Positions 18,126-26,359 are shown, numbered from the stretch's first letter. The stretch is 64,000 nucleotides of DNA from Ktedonosporobacter rubrisoli (GCF_004208415.1 NZ_CP035758.1:1798001-1862000), one strand, 5' to 3'. A program made the numbers and translations. The notes: generated by a model from the letters alone, not told the origin.

Positions 18126-18995
18126 ATGACAGAAAGCGTGAAGCGCCGCGCGGGATTGGCTGACTTTTTGCGCACCCGGCGCGCTCGCCTGCGTCCAGAG
18201 CAATTTGGCTTCCCGACAAAACCTTCGCGACATACGCCAGGGCTTAGACGAGAAGAACTGGCCCAACTGGTTGGCGTGGGCATTTCCTGGTACACCTGGC
18301 TTGAACAAGGGCGCAATATTCAGGTCTCCTGTCAAGTTCTCGAACGCCTGGCGGACATCTTGCAATTGAATGGGGAAGAACGTTGCCATCTGTTTATTCT
18401 GGCGCGAGGTCCAAAGCCGCTGTTGGAGCCGCGGGAACATGAGATCCAGACCTCGCCATACCAGGCGATTCTCGATGCATTGGGGGCCTGTCCAGCATAT
18501 GTGCTTGATCGGCGTTTGAATGTGATTGCCTGGAATGAAAGCGCCAGCCGCGTCATTGGCGACTTTACGCATCGCTCAGAAGAACGGGCGCGCAATCTGC
18601 TCTGGTCTATGTTCATGCTCCCCTCTTCGCGAAAGCGTTTTGCCAATTGGGAACGTGCAGCAAGAGGCTGTATTGCACGCTTCCGGGCCTTGAGTGATCA
18701 GTATCCCGATGATAGATGGTTAGCAGAGCTGATAGCCGATTTGCAAGAGGCCAGCCCGGAGTTTCGTGCTTGGTGGCCCCGGCATGATATCCTCTTGAGA
18801 TGCAAGGGCTCCAGCGAAATTCAGCACCCGCTCGTCGGCTTGTTGGCCTTCCAACAAACTATGCTCGCGGTTCCCGAGCGATCCGACTGGCAAATGGTGG
18901 TCCATACGCCCTTGCCGCAAACCGATACAGCTGCCAAACTAGATGCGATCATGAGAGCGGAAGCCAGGCTACGTTGGCAGGATGAGATAAGCTAG
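18126..18995 (+). CDS. HTH regulator with MmyB-like ligand-binding domain
   Basis: 289 residues, paralogous to the gene at 8639. The HTH is TPGLRREELAQLVGVGISWYTWLEQG; the MmyB-like domain has CPAYVLDRRLNVIAWNESA, NLLWSMFMLPS, HPLVGLLAFQ and VVHTPLPQTDTAA. It likely responds to a hydrophobic ligand and controls the divergent luciferase-like gene at 16910 through the repeats at 17934-17975. Its stop codon is the TAG of a CTAG that doubles as the stop of a remnant aldo/keto reductase on the other strand. Its last 17 codons are duplicated at 23010. Confidence 0.9.
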   Translation: MTESVKRRAGLADFLRTRRARLRPEQFGFPTKPSRHTPGLRREELAQLVGVGISWYTWLEQGRNIQVSCQVLERLADILQLNGEERCHLFILARGPKPLLEPREHEIQTSPYQAILDALGACPAYVLDRRLNVIAWNESASRVIGDFTHRSEERARNLLWSMFMLPSSRKRFANWERAARGCIARFRALSDQYPDDRWLAELIADLQEASPEFRAWWPRHDILLRCKGSSEIQHPLVGLLAFQQTMLAVPERSDWQMVVHTPLPQTDTAAKLDAIMRAEARLRWQDEIS

Positions 18996-19065
18996 TCGTG
19001 CAAAGTGTGCTCGGCCTGGCTGATGCGTATGCGTTCCGCATCAGTTAATCGTTAGCATTCTCGCG
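18945..19065. repeat. Left imperfect direct repeat of a 4-kb block; includes a remnant aldo/keto reductase 3' end
   Basis: This stretch matches 23010-23143 at roughly 88% over its first 107 bp. It holds the end of the intact HTH gene and, on the minus strand, 17 codons of a lost aldo/keto reductase (TDAERIRISQAEHTLHD, 18993-19046) followed by a deletion/frameshift and RENA (to 19065). The corresponding intact gene ends TDAERTCINQAEHALHD at 23057. Homology stops abruptly at 19065. Confidence 0.8.
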
Positions 19066-19212
19066 TGCTGAAAACCAGTAGTACCTGGAGCGAACTTTTG
19101 GCCCGCATTGTGCATCATGTTATGGTACCCTACGATACCTTGCTCCTGAGACTGCAGAACCTCAATGGATTGAGGACAGGAGCGAGGATACTGTGATAAC
19201 GAAAGGTGCCTG

Positions 19213-20157
19213 ATGGACAAGACCCTTACTGATAGTGAACTGGTGCGAGCAGCACAGGCCGGTCATGTTCCAAGTCTGGGGCTGTTGCTTGAACGCCACC
19301 GCGCCGCGATGCGCGCAGTAGCCCTCAGTCTGCTTGGCTTTGGCCCTGAAGCCGAGGATGCTGTGCAAGATGCGACCCTGCTGGCCTTGCAGCGGCTGGG
19401 AGAGGTGCGCGACCCCCATGCGGTAGGGGCCTGGCTGCGCGCAATTGTGCGCAATGTGTGCCGCATGCGCCTGCGCGCCCAGCGTGCTGCTCCTATCGCT
19501 GATCAGAGTTTCCTCCCTCAGCTGCCCGTGGACCCGCCTTCGCCTGAAGAGGTGTTGGAGCGCCACGCTTTACGCGACTGGGTTTGGCACGCGCTCCAGG
19601 AGCTGTCCGAGCCATTGCAACTTGTGGTGCTGCTGCGCTACTTCAGCTCAATAACCTCCTATGAGCAGATCGCTGCTCTCTGTGGCGTGCCCATCGGTAC
19701 CGTGCGCAGCCGACTGAATCAGGCGCGGCGCAAGCTGGGTGAGCGTCTTCTCGCAACGGCAACCTCTATGCATGATGATGTGGCCGTACTCACGGCGCGT
19801 CGCTGGCGCGAGGTGCGCGAATTGTTCGCGGCAGCAGAGCAAGGCGACGTTCGCTCAGTGCTGTCCGAGTTCTGGTCAGCAAACCTTGCGCTCCTTGGGC
19901 CAAAGGGGCAGCCGTGGCGGGGTACAGAAACGCTTGCTCAGGTCATAGAGCGAGACCTTGCGGCCGGTGTACGCCAGCAGCCGGTGGAGATCCTGGCGAG
20001 CCAACGCCTGACCATCATCGAAGCTAAACTCCTCAGTCCCCCTTGGGACCCGAAGCATTGCCCTCCTGGCGTCGTGTGGGTGCTCATGCTCAAGAAACAG
20101 CGCGTGGAGCGGGGTCGCCTCTTTCATCTGCAGCCTCCTGCCGCTGATCCCGCCTGA
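19213..20157 (+). CDS. ECF-type RNA polymerase sigma factor with C-terminal extension
   Basis: 314 residues. Region 2 (LVRAAQAGHVPSLGLLLERHR, GPEAEDAVQDATLLALQRL, WLRAIVRNVCRMRLR) and region 4 (LVVLLRYFSSITSYEQIAALCGVPIGTVRSRLNQARRKL) are clear. About 120 further residues (RWREVRELFAAAEQGD onward) resemble the SnoaL-like ligand-binding tails of some ECF groups and may replace an anti-sigma factor. The alpha/beta hydrolase 130 bp downstream is a likely target. It is the first gene of the block between the direct repeats. Confidence 0.85.
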   Translation: MDKTLTDSELVRAAQAGHVPSLGLLLERHRAAMRAVALSLLGFGPEAEDAVQDATLLALQRLGEVRDPHAVGAWLRAIVRNVCRMRLRAQRAAPIADQSFLPQLPVDPPSPEEVLERHALRDWVWHALQELSEPLQLVVLLRYFSSITSYEQIAALCGVPIGTVRSRLNQARRKLGERLLATATSMHDDVAVLTARRWREVRELFAAAEQGDVRSVLSEFWSANLALLGPKGQPWRGTETLAQVIERDLAAGVRQQPVEILASQRLTIIEAKLLSPPWDPKHCPPGVVWVLMLKKQRVERGRLFHLQPPAADPA

Positions 20158-20242
20158 GCCGCCATCTCGCTGGCGAAGATGCAGCGAACTTTTGCCGCCC
20201 TTTGTGCATCTAGTTTGTGACCCTTTCATCAGAGGAGGGAAG

Positions 20243-20262
20243 CGAGCGAATTCGTTCGCTCG
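20243..20262 (+). promoter_or_regulatory. UUCG-capped hairpin in the leader of the alpha/beta hydrolase gene
   Basis: CGAGCGAA and TTCGCTCG flank a TTCG loop, an unusually stable RNA tetraloop, 24 nt before the start codon at 20287. It may end the sigma-factor transcript or stabilise the hydrolase mRNA. Confidence 0.45.
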
Positions 20263-20286
20263 TCACCAAAGAGGAGAACACAAACG

Positions 20287-21180
20287 ATGAGTCATACAGC
20301 GAACAAAGATGCGTTAGCACAGGGCACGCACCATCTCATCATTGATGGTATAGAACAGTACTATCATGTCATGGGAGAGGGGCCAGTCTGTATCGTCCAT
20401 TCAGGCGGTCCCGGCGTCAGGTGGGATTACCTGCGCATGCCCCTGATTGAAGCCTTTCTGAAGCTGATTTACCTCGAACCTATTGGAACCGGCGCTTCTG
20501 GACGCCTTGCTGATCCGCGTGGCTATACGCTGGCAAGGTATACGCGCCACGTAGACGCATTGATTGATCATCTGGCGGTGGGGACCGTGTATTTCCTGGG
20601 GCATTCGCACGGCGGATTTGTTGGCCTGCGGTACGCGCTTGATCATTTGCAGCGGCTCTCCGGGTTGATTCTGTACGACACGTCCCCTACGACGGGGCCG
20701 GAGTTTGGGCAGAGCATCGAGGAGGCGTTGCAGCGCTTCGCGGCGCGTCACTCCATTCGTCCAGAGGTGCCGAAGCTCCTGGCCGCCGTGCGGCGCGTCT
20801 TTGCGGCCGAGGCGCAAGCGGCTGCGACCGACGAGGATGCCACTCGCGAACTGCAACAGATATTCCCCGTCTATTTCGCTGACTATTGGGGCCGTGAGCG
20901 CGAGTTTGCTCCGCTGCGTGAGTCAGTGTGGGCATGGAGCGACCCACTTCGCGGACAGGAGCCAGAGCCTTATGATGTGCGTGGCGAGTTGGGTCGCATT
21001 GCTGCGCGGACGCTGGTTCTCGCGGGGCAGGAGGATGCTATCTGCGTGCCCTCCTGGGCACAAGTGCTGCATGCAGGTCTACCTGTTTCCCAGTTGGTCG
21101 TACTGCCGCATAGCGGGCACTTCGGCCATCTGGAAGAGCCACATGCATTCGCTAGCGCCGTGCGGAACTTCGTTAGCTAA
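20287..21180 (+). CDS. Alpha/beta hydrolase (proline iminopeptidase-like)
   Basis: 297 residues with GAGGAG upstream. The fold is clear: HSGGPGVRWDYLRMP (oxyanion region), the nucleophile elbow GHSHGG, the acid in LVLAGQEDAICVP, and the catalytic His in LPHSGHFGHLEEP. HSGGPG resembles the proline iminopeptidase motif HGGPG with one change. It acts on an ester, amide or peptide substrate in the cytoplasm. It follows the ECF sigma gene on the same strand and is probably under its control. Confidence 0.87.
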   Translation: MSHTANKDALAQGTHHLIIDGIEQYYHVMGEGPVCIVHSGGPGVRWDYLRMPLIEAFLKLIYLEPIGTGASGRLADPRGYTLARYTRHVDALIDHLAVGTVYFLGHSHGGFVGLRYALDHLQRLSGLILYDTSPTTGPEFGQSIEEALQRFAARHSIRPEVPKLLAAVRRVFAAEAQAAATDEDATRELQQIFPVYFADYWGREREFAPLRESVWAWSDPLRGQEPEPYDVRGELGRIAARTLVLAGQEDAICVPSWAQVLHAGLPVSQLVVLPHSGHFGHLEEPHAFASAVRNFVS

Positions 21181-21228
21181 GCCGCACAATAAACATGTAA
21201 TAGAGCTAAACAGGAGTAAAATAAATAG

Positions 21229-22017
21229 ATGGACGAAATGATATTATTGCACAGGATTGAAGCAACATTTATGATGCAGGGCTACTATCCTTATGTTGAG
21301 GGGCTGGTCTGGCCCATAAATGTGCCTGGCGTGACGGCACGGAGCTCTCCCACACAAAACACCTTGCTCAACCTGGTCGGCCTGGCAACCTTTACTAAGG
21401 CCAATGTGGATAAGGGCATTGCGCAGGTGCTGGCAAGATACCGGCAGGAGGGAAGGTTCTTTTGTTGGCTTGTGGGACCAACGAGCCAACCGAGCAATCT
21501 CGGTGAGCGTCTTACCGCTGCCGGACTGAACTATCAGGGAAGCATCAAAGGCCTGGTTTTGCGCAACATCGATCAGGCGATCAAGAGCAATCAAGAAGTC
21601 AGCGTCAAGGAGGTTCCCTTCGTCGCGTGGAATGCGCACCTTTCCATGATAGCCGAGGCTTTCGGTCTTGACAGAGACGCTATGAGCATAATTAATCGCT
21701 GTTATGAAGTGATAGAGCAACCAGTTGCTTTCTATCTTGCCTATGTGCCAGACCAGGAAGAACCGGTTGCCACAGCGGTCTCCGTGTTTGATGACCATGG
21801 GATTGTGGTCTTGCTCGGGGCTGCAACCCTTGAAGCCTATCGAGGCAGAGGGATTTACACAACGATGGTAGCGAAACGTCTGGAGGATGCACGCGCCAGG
21901 GGAGCCACAACCGCTATTGTGCAGTCTGATCCAGAGACCTCGGCACCCATTTTGCACACCCTGGGATTTGAGCAGGTCTGCTCTCTTGATAAGTATGTTC
22001 CTGGCGATAGGTCATAG
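21229..22017 (+). CDS. GNAT-family N-acetyltransferase
   Basis: 262 residues, AGGAG upstream, 48 bp after the hydrolase stop, so probably in the same operon. The C-terminal half carries the acetyl-CoA motif EAYRGRGIYTTMVAKRLEDARARGATTAIV followed by SAPILHTLGFEQV, typical of GNAT. The N-terminal half (residues 1-130) is a degenerate GNAT-like region. It transfers an acyl group to an amine, with substrate unknown. The last residues are DKYVPGDRS. Confidence 0.82.
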   Translation: MDEMILLHRIEATFMMQGYYPYVEGLVWPINVPGVTARSSPTQNTLLNLVGLATFTKANVDKGIAQVLARYRQEGRFFCWLVGPTSQPSNLGERLTAAGLNYQGSIKGLVLRNIDQAIKSNQEVSVKEVPFVAWNAHLSMIAEAFGLDRDAMSIINRCYEVIEQPVAFYLAYVPDQEEPVATAVSVFDDHGIVVLLGAATLEAYRGRGIYTTMVAKRLEDARARGATTAIVQSDPETSAPILHTLGFEQVCSLDKYVPGDRS

Positions 22018-22157
22018 GACGTCTCGCAACAAAGTCTTCTGACCACTGTTTGTCGAGATCAGGCGCACTACTTCGCCTGCGATGCATGGCGCTACAAAAT
22101 CGCGCAAGCTTCATCAAGTGAGTCGGCGCCTGAGACATCGCCGGAGGCCAACGTCTG

Positions 22158-22763
22158 TTAGCTGTGGTGAGCAGCAAGGTAGCTCCAGCGCGTGATATGC
22201 GTGCTCAGCAGCTGCGCCAAGGCATCGGAGGTGGGTCGTGACCAGTCCATTTGGAGCTCGGCTGCGACCGCCACCCATGACATCAAGATCACGCCAGCCT
22301 GTGTCAGCCGCAGCAGGGCAGCCGTCTCAGCTTGCGCACTCCACGTGGCACTCGCATCAGTGACGACATAGACCTCGTAGCCTGCTTCTTTAGCAGAAAG
22401 CGCGGTCATGGCAATGCCAGCATCGGTGGCAATGCCAGACAACAGCAGCTTTTTTCTTCCAGTTTGCCTGATGGCATCAGTGATCCGTGGATCTTCCCAC
22501 GCACCAATAGTCGTGCGGTCGATGGGAGGGAGGTCAGGAAATGCCTCACGTAACTCTGGAATCAGTGGTCCAGGCCCTTGGGGATTGGTAGCGGCACTTG
22601 TGGTGAGTACGACCGGAAGGTGAAAAATATGGGCGACACGAGCTAGCGCTGCGATATTCTGTTGCAGCGCCTGCGTTTCTATACTGCCCGTAGCCAGCAT
22701 CAAACCTGTTTGATCATCAAAAAAAATCATAACAGCATTCTCAGGCGTCAATGGATTGTTCAT
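22158..22763 (-). CDS. YcaC/isochorismatase-like hydrolase lacking the catalytic cysteine
   Basis: 201 residues. It follows the YcaC pattern: FFDDQTGLM (general acid-base Asp), VVLTTSAATNPQGPGPLIPEL, DRTTIGAWEDPRI, GYEVYVVTDASATWS and GVILMSWVAVAAEL. In the family the nucleophile lies in a TDVCV-type motif; here the segment reads IATDAGIAMTALSA, with glycine at residue 116 where cysteine is expected. The fold should be intact, but ordinary amidohydrolase chemistry should not. It is convergent with the GNAT gene and is the last gene of the block between the repeats. Confidence 0.82.
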   Translation of the reverse strand: MNNPLTPENAVMIFFDDQTGLMLATGSIETQALQQNIAALARVAHIFHLPVVLTTSAATNPQGPGPLIPELREAFPDLPPIDRTTIGAWEDPRITDAIRQTGRKKLLLSGIATDAGIAMTALSAKEAGYEVYVVTDASATWSAQAETAALLRLTQAGVILMSWVAVAAELQMDWSRPTSDALAQLLSTHITRWSYLAAHHS

Positions 22764-23009
22764 TCACATGTTTCCTTCCAGGATAGAGCAAAACCGTGTT
22801 AGCTTGGTCAGGTAAGTCAAAGCGGAGGAGCGTGCCCGCATTTCCTGGTGACACGCTCAATATGAGGAGAAGGTTTCAGCACGTTGTTAGACAGTATATA
22901 ACCATCTTTTCTTGCGTGGAAATTCCTCCAATACGATAAGCGCTCATCGCCCTTAGTGTAAATCTCACTATTCCTGCTAGCAGATTCTCCGCAGTCGTTT
23001 TCTTGAAAA

Positions 23010-23143
23010 GCGATCATGAGGGCGAAAGCCCAGCTACGTTGGCAGGATAAGATAAGCTAGTCGTGCAAAGCGTGCTCGGCCTGGTTGATGCATGTGCGCT
23101 CAGCATCAGTCAAGCGCCAGCCAAGCGCGCCAGCGTTCTCGCG
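23010..23143. repeat. Right imperfect direct repeat; includes a remnant 3' end of an MmyB-type regulator
   Basis: It matches 18945-19065. On the plus strand it encodes IMRAKAQLRWQDKIS and TAG (ending 23059), the tail of an MmyB-type regulator whose other copy, IMRAEARLRWQDEIS, ends the intact gene at 18995. On the minus strand it is the 3' end of the intact aldo/keto reductase. Upstream of 23010 there is no further regulator sequence. Confidence 0.8.
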
Positions 23144-24097
23144 AGCCTGCCGGATGTTCTTCGCGCCTGGAATGGGGATCACCAGCGTCTCTGCGCTCAT
23201 GAGCCAATTGAGCGCTACCTGGGCGATAATTTTTCCATGGAACTGGGCAATCTCCTCCAGGACCACAAACAATGGCTCCAGTTGCTTTTGTTTCAACGGA
23301 AGTGGCGTCGAAAAAACGCGCCGCAGGAGTGGTCTGCTCTCTCCTCTTTCTTTTAAGAAATCCAATTGTTCCAGGTAGAAAAGGAGGCGATAGGCGCCCG
23401 GTATTGGCACTGTACCAGCGCGGTACTTGCCCGTCAGAATACCTTCGGCCAGTGGGGCATAGGCAATCAGCGTCATCTGTAACTTACGGCAAGCATCCAG
23501 CACTCCATTGGTCTCGGGATAGCGCCTTAGCACGTTGTAGCCAACCATCGTAGATGCCAACGAAATGCCGTGAGAGGCCAGGCGTGCCTGCGCCTGTCGC
23601 ATGAGGGATGTGCGAAAATTGCACAGACCGACCGCGCGCACCTTGCCCATCTTGACGGCTTCGGCCAGAGCATCCATGTAACTGTCAAGCAGACTCTCAG
23701 CGGGAGGGAGATGGAGTTGATAGAGATCGATGCACTCGACGCCGAGTCGCAGGAGGCTACTATCCAGCGCTTTGAGCAATCTGGCGCGTGGAGATGCGCG
23801 GGTAAACGATGGCGTAAAAAGGCTGGGAGGTGCGAATTTGCTCGAAATCGTGATTGGACGGCCATCGCGGCGCCGAAACTCTCCAAGCAAGCGCTCCGAT
23901 TCGCCATCCCCATACATAGGAGCCGTATCAAAAAACGTGAGGCCGGCATCAAGGCAGGCGCGATACGTTTGGCGCAGATCCTCGCGGGCAGTGCTTCCAT
24001 AGCTGCTTTGCTTCGTCCCCCAACTCGCTAGGCCGATACCCAAAGGCGGGACTGCCACTTGTGAGGTGCCCAATTGGCGCTGTTCGGTTGTCATCAT
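23057..24097 (-). CDS. Aldo/keto reductase
   Basis: The start at 24097 (tandem ATG) follows AAAAGGGG; an ATG 10 codons earlier is less well placed. 346 residues. Catalytic residues are visible: Asp and Tyr in FFDTAPMYGDGESE, Lys in ISSKFAPP, His in LYQLHLPP; the cofactor region has IPIPGAKNIRQARENAGAL. It is divergent from a TetR gene at 24338 with a palindromic operator between, and is probably induced by the compound that TetR senses. Its stop codon shares CTAG with a remnant regulator on the other strand. Confidence 0.9.
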   Translation of the reverse strand: MMTTEQRQLGTSQVAVPPLGIGLASWGTKQSSYGSTAREDLRQTYRACLDAGLTFFDTAPMYGDGESERLLGEFRRRDGRPITISSKFAPPSLFTPSFTRASPRARLLKALDSSLLRLGVECIDLYQLHLPPAESLLDSYMDALAEAVKMGKVRAVGLCNFRTSLMRQAQARLASHGISLASTMVGYNVLRRYPETNGVLDACRKLQMTLIAYAPLAEGILTGKYRAGTVPIPGAYRLLFYLEQLDFLKERGESRPLLRRVFSTPLPLKQKQLEPLFVVLEEIAQFHGKIIAQVALNWLMSAETLVIPIPGAKNIRQARENAGALGWRLTDAERTCINQAEHALHD

Positions 24098-24266
24098 CGT
24101 TCCCCTTTTCATGGATTGCCAGAGCACATGCTAGAAGAGCCCTTATCCTCAATGATCTCAAACGGAAATTCGGCTCCGTTCTACCACGTGTCAAGTATCT
24201 TTACATAAGCAGTAGCTTTGACTATACTGTGGGCAAACAAGTGAGGCAAGAAACAATATAACGGGC

Positions 24267-24286
24267 TGTGTCGAGTATCCGACACA
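24267..24286. promoter_or_regulatory. TetR operator between the aldo/keto reductase and TetR genes
   Basis: TGTGTCG and CGACACA form a perfect inverted repeat with a 6-bp spacer. A further TGTCG half-site follows at 24298-24302. It lies about 50 bp from the TetR start. Confidence 0.6.
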
Positions 24287-24337
24287 ACAGGCCCTCTGTC
24301 GAGAAACTGGGCAATGTTAGATAAGGAAAGAGCTTCG

Positions 24338-24916
24338 ATGAGCCACACACAAGAGCCGGTCGATTTACGCGTACGGCGCACTCACAAACTGCTATGGGAG
24401 GCCCTGCTAGCATTAATGGGCGAGCGGGAGTTTGAAACGCTCACTGTGAAGGATATTTGTGAGCGGGCGATGGTCCATCGAACTACCTTCTACAACCATT
24501 ATGAGGATAAGTACGATCTGCTCAGGTGTGGTATGCAGGAGACGTATGAAATGCTTATGGCGCAGAGCAATAGAGCTAATGAGGGCGCTTCCACCTACCA
24601 GGTGTTTTTTGTCCATGTCGCGAGCCATAAACATCTCTATCGGATTATGCTCTGTGGCCAGGGCGGGAACGACTTTCAAGGCTGGCTGCGGGATCGTTTC
24701 ATGGAAAGCCTTGAGGCGAAAATGCAGCAGGCTGAACAGGCGGGAAAACAATGGGGAGCGCCTTTACCCCTGCTGGCTCATTTCTATGCAGGAGCGATCG
24801 TAAGCATGCTCGCCTGGTGGATCGTCAACGATTTGCCTGCTTCGGTCGAACAGATGGCTCACTATCTCCAAGGCCTCATGGTCGAGCCGTCTTCACTGCA
24901 GGGCGAGGCAAGATAA
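24338..24916 (+). CDS. TetR/AcrR-family transcriptional regulator
   Basis: 192 residues from the ATG at 24338, which follows AAGGAAAGAG. The opening DLRVRRTHKLLWEAL and HTH LTVKDICERAMVHRTTFYNHYEDKYDLL place it with the TetR proteins at 2101 and 12514. The C-terminal part (HKHLYRIMLCGQGGNDF, AGAIVSMLAWWI) is the same ligand-binding type. It likely represses the divergent aldo/keto reductase. Confidence 0.87.
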   Translation: MSHTQEPVDLRVRRTHKLLWEALLALMGEREFETLTVKDICERAMVHRTTFYNHYEDKYDLLRCGMQETYEMLMAQSNRANEGASTYQVFFVHVASHKHLYRIMLCGQGGNDFQGWLRDRFMESLEAKMQQAEQAGKQWGAPLPLLAHFYAGAIVSMLAWWIVNDLPASVEQMAHYLQGLMVEPSSLQGEAR

Positions 24917-24951
24917 GCGCTCTTCTTGCGCAAAGCGTTCATATGTTTCCC

Positions 24952-25494
24952 TCATTGAATGAATTGAGGCGGAACGTGCTCAGCTAGCCAGACGCTATCG
25001 TTGCCAAGATAGAACTTGATCCCTTGCTGATGGGCCTGCAAGGCAGCTATTTGCAAAATGGCAGGCTGTGAAGTTCGGCGAAGCGCCACCTGCCTTGCGG
25101 TTTCCTTGTCGGAGGAGAGATGCGTATACTGCCGGCCCATAGGTTTCAGGCCTTCACGACATATGGTATTGGCAGCACTGCGAGTTGTGCCGTGCCACAG
25201 GATCTCAGGGGGAATTGCAGGCTCCTTTGTGACCTTTTGCGGAGTTGAGTGCCCATAGTAAGCGCGTATCAGGCCGTCACGTATCTCATAACGCTTCTTT
25301 TCAGATTGTGAAATTACTGCTGCGAAGTCGCCTTCTTGCACATCTCGCCAGGCACGACGCCTCTGTAAAGCAGCGGCTAAATCCTGAACAGAGACCCAGC
25401 CTTCTGCATCAAGCGTCAAGCTAAACTGTTCAGGAGCGTGGCGCAAGGCGTAGGCCATTGTGCGGCTTAACTGATTAAGGCGGTGTTCTTCCAT
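24952..25494 (-). CDS. kptA: RNA 2'-phosphotransferase (Tpt1/KptA family)
   Basis: 180 residues, the usual bacterial length. Motifs: LSRTMAYALRHAPEQF and LDAEGWVSVQDL in the N-terminal winged-helix lobe, KKRYEIRDGLIRAYYGHS at the hinge, then ILWHGTTRSAANTICREGLKPM and THLSSDKETA, which form the NAD+ site. Tpt1 removes an internal RNA 2'-phosphate and releases ADP-ribose 1'',2''-cyclic phosphate. In bacteria the natural substrate is unsettled. It stands alone here. Confidence 0.9.
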   Translation of the reverse strand: MEEHRLNQLSRTMAYALRHAPEQFSLTLDAEGWVSVQDLAAALQRRRAWRDVQEGDFAAVISQSEKKRYEIRDGLIRAYYGHSTPQKVTKEPAIPPEILWHGTTRSAANTICREGLKPMGRQYTHLSSDKETARQVALRRTSQPAILQIAALQAHQQGIKFYLGNDSVWLAEHVPPQFIQ

Positions 25495-25585
25495 AACTTA
25501 CCTCTTCTCTCGCGTTTATATTTCCCCAAGTATAGAGCAAGGATAATGTTATGTACAGGTAAGATCGGCCGCCAGAAACATTCCG

Positions 25586-26236
25586 TCAAGCAGAATCGAT
25601 ATGCTGCGAACTATTGGCGCGTTTCCGCGCGTATTGCCGGCGCATCTTGGCCCGGCTCCCGCAGCCTTCCATGCTGCACCATTGGCGGCTGCCGTTCTTA
25701 CTGGTATCAAGAAAGAGCCAGCCGCAATCCCCAACTCCCGGGCATTCTTTGACTTTCTTCACCTCTTCAGAGGTCAAGAGTTCTATGGCTGAATGCACCA
25801 CAGGCCACAACATCTGAGCGAGAGCAGGCGCGCGCTCTGTCCAGTCCCATTGCAAGCCATGAGTTGCAGGAATGAGCTGGGCGTGCGTCGTGGCCCTAAC
25901 GAACATAGCTTTCAAGTTATCCAGATCGCTCTTCTCTGGAAACGCGTTGCGAGCGAGGGTGGAGAAGATGCGATAGAGGGTCTCCCGTAGGGTAATGGCT
26001 TGCTCAAACGTCGTGGCGGCCTCAACGGGGCGCTGGGCCGCATTTTCCTGCAACTGCTCTGCTTCGTCTTTAGCGAGCAGACCCACATGCAGGCTCCATT
26101 GCAGCAGATCGGAGTAGTCTCTGAGATAATCGCACGGATGATTGCCTAGACGTGGGTCCATTGTATTAGCGAAGTCCAGGCACAGCCGTCCACCTAATAG
26201 TCGAAGCGTCTCGATTTCAGCCTTGCTTGTATTCAT
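25586..26236 (-). CDS. ABATE-domain / CGNR zinc-finger transcription regulator
   Basis: The start at 26236 has GAGGTGGG upstream; a longer frame adds 64 unlikely residues. The 216-residue product has an ABATE-type N-terminus (LRLLGGRLCLDFANTMDPR, SDLLQWSLHVGLL) and a CGNR zinc finger at the C-terminus (CPGVGDCGWLFLDTSKN, WCSMEGCGSRAKMRRQYAR). Such proteins are proposed stress or antibiotic-responsive regulators. It is divergent from an MFS transporter across 123 bp containing two tandem CTTACC/GGTAAG palindromes. Confidence 0.87.
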   Translation of the reverse strand: MNTSKAEIETLRLLGGRLCLDFANTMDPRLGNHPCDYLRDYSDLLQWSLHVGLLAKDEAEQLQENAAQRPVEAATTFEQAITLRETLYRIFSTLARNAFPEKSDLDNLKAMFVRATTHAQLIPATHGLQWDWTERAPALAQMLWPVVHSAIELLTSEEVKKVKECPGVGDCGWLFLDTSKNGSRQWCSMEGCGSRAKMRRQYARKRANSSQHIDSA

Positions 26237-26255
26237 TTGCCCACCTCGTCCTATT

Positions 26256-26332
26256 CTTACCAATAAAAATGACTTGACAGGTAAGGTAATCGCTGCTACC
26301 ATCTTACCCATAAAGTGATGATAGCAGGTAAG
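26256..26332. promoter_or_regulatory. Promoter with two tandem CTTACC-N18-GGTAAG operators
   Basis: CTTACC at 26256 and 26303 and GGTAAG at 26280 and 26327 form two identical inverted pairs, each with an 18-bp spacer, repeated 47 bp apart. A consensus-like promoter for the MFS gene, TTGACA (26274-26279) and TACCAT (26297-26302) with 17-bp spacing, lies between them. The CGNR regulator is the obvious candidate binder. Confidence 0.65.
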
Positions 26333-26359
26333 AAAAAAGGATGTCAAGGGAGAACAACG

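Noticed and set aside
19213..19566. SAM-type or tRNA-like RNA in the sigma-factor leader
   Set aside because: No conserved riboswitch or tRNA pattern could be traced by eye here; the region is explained by the sigma gene.
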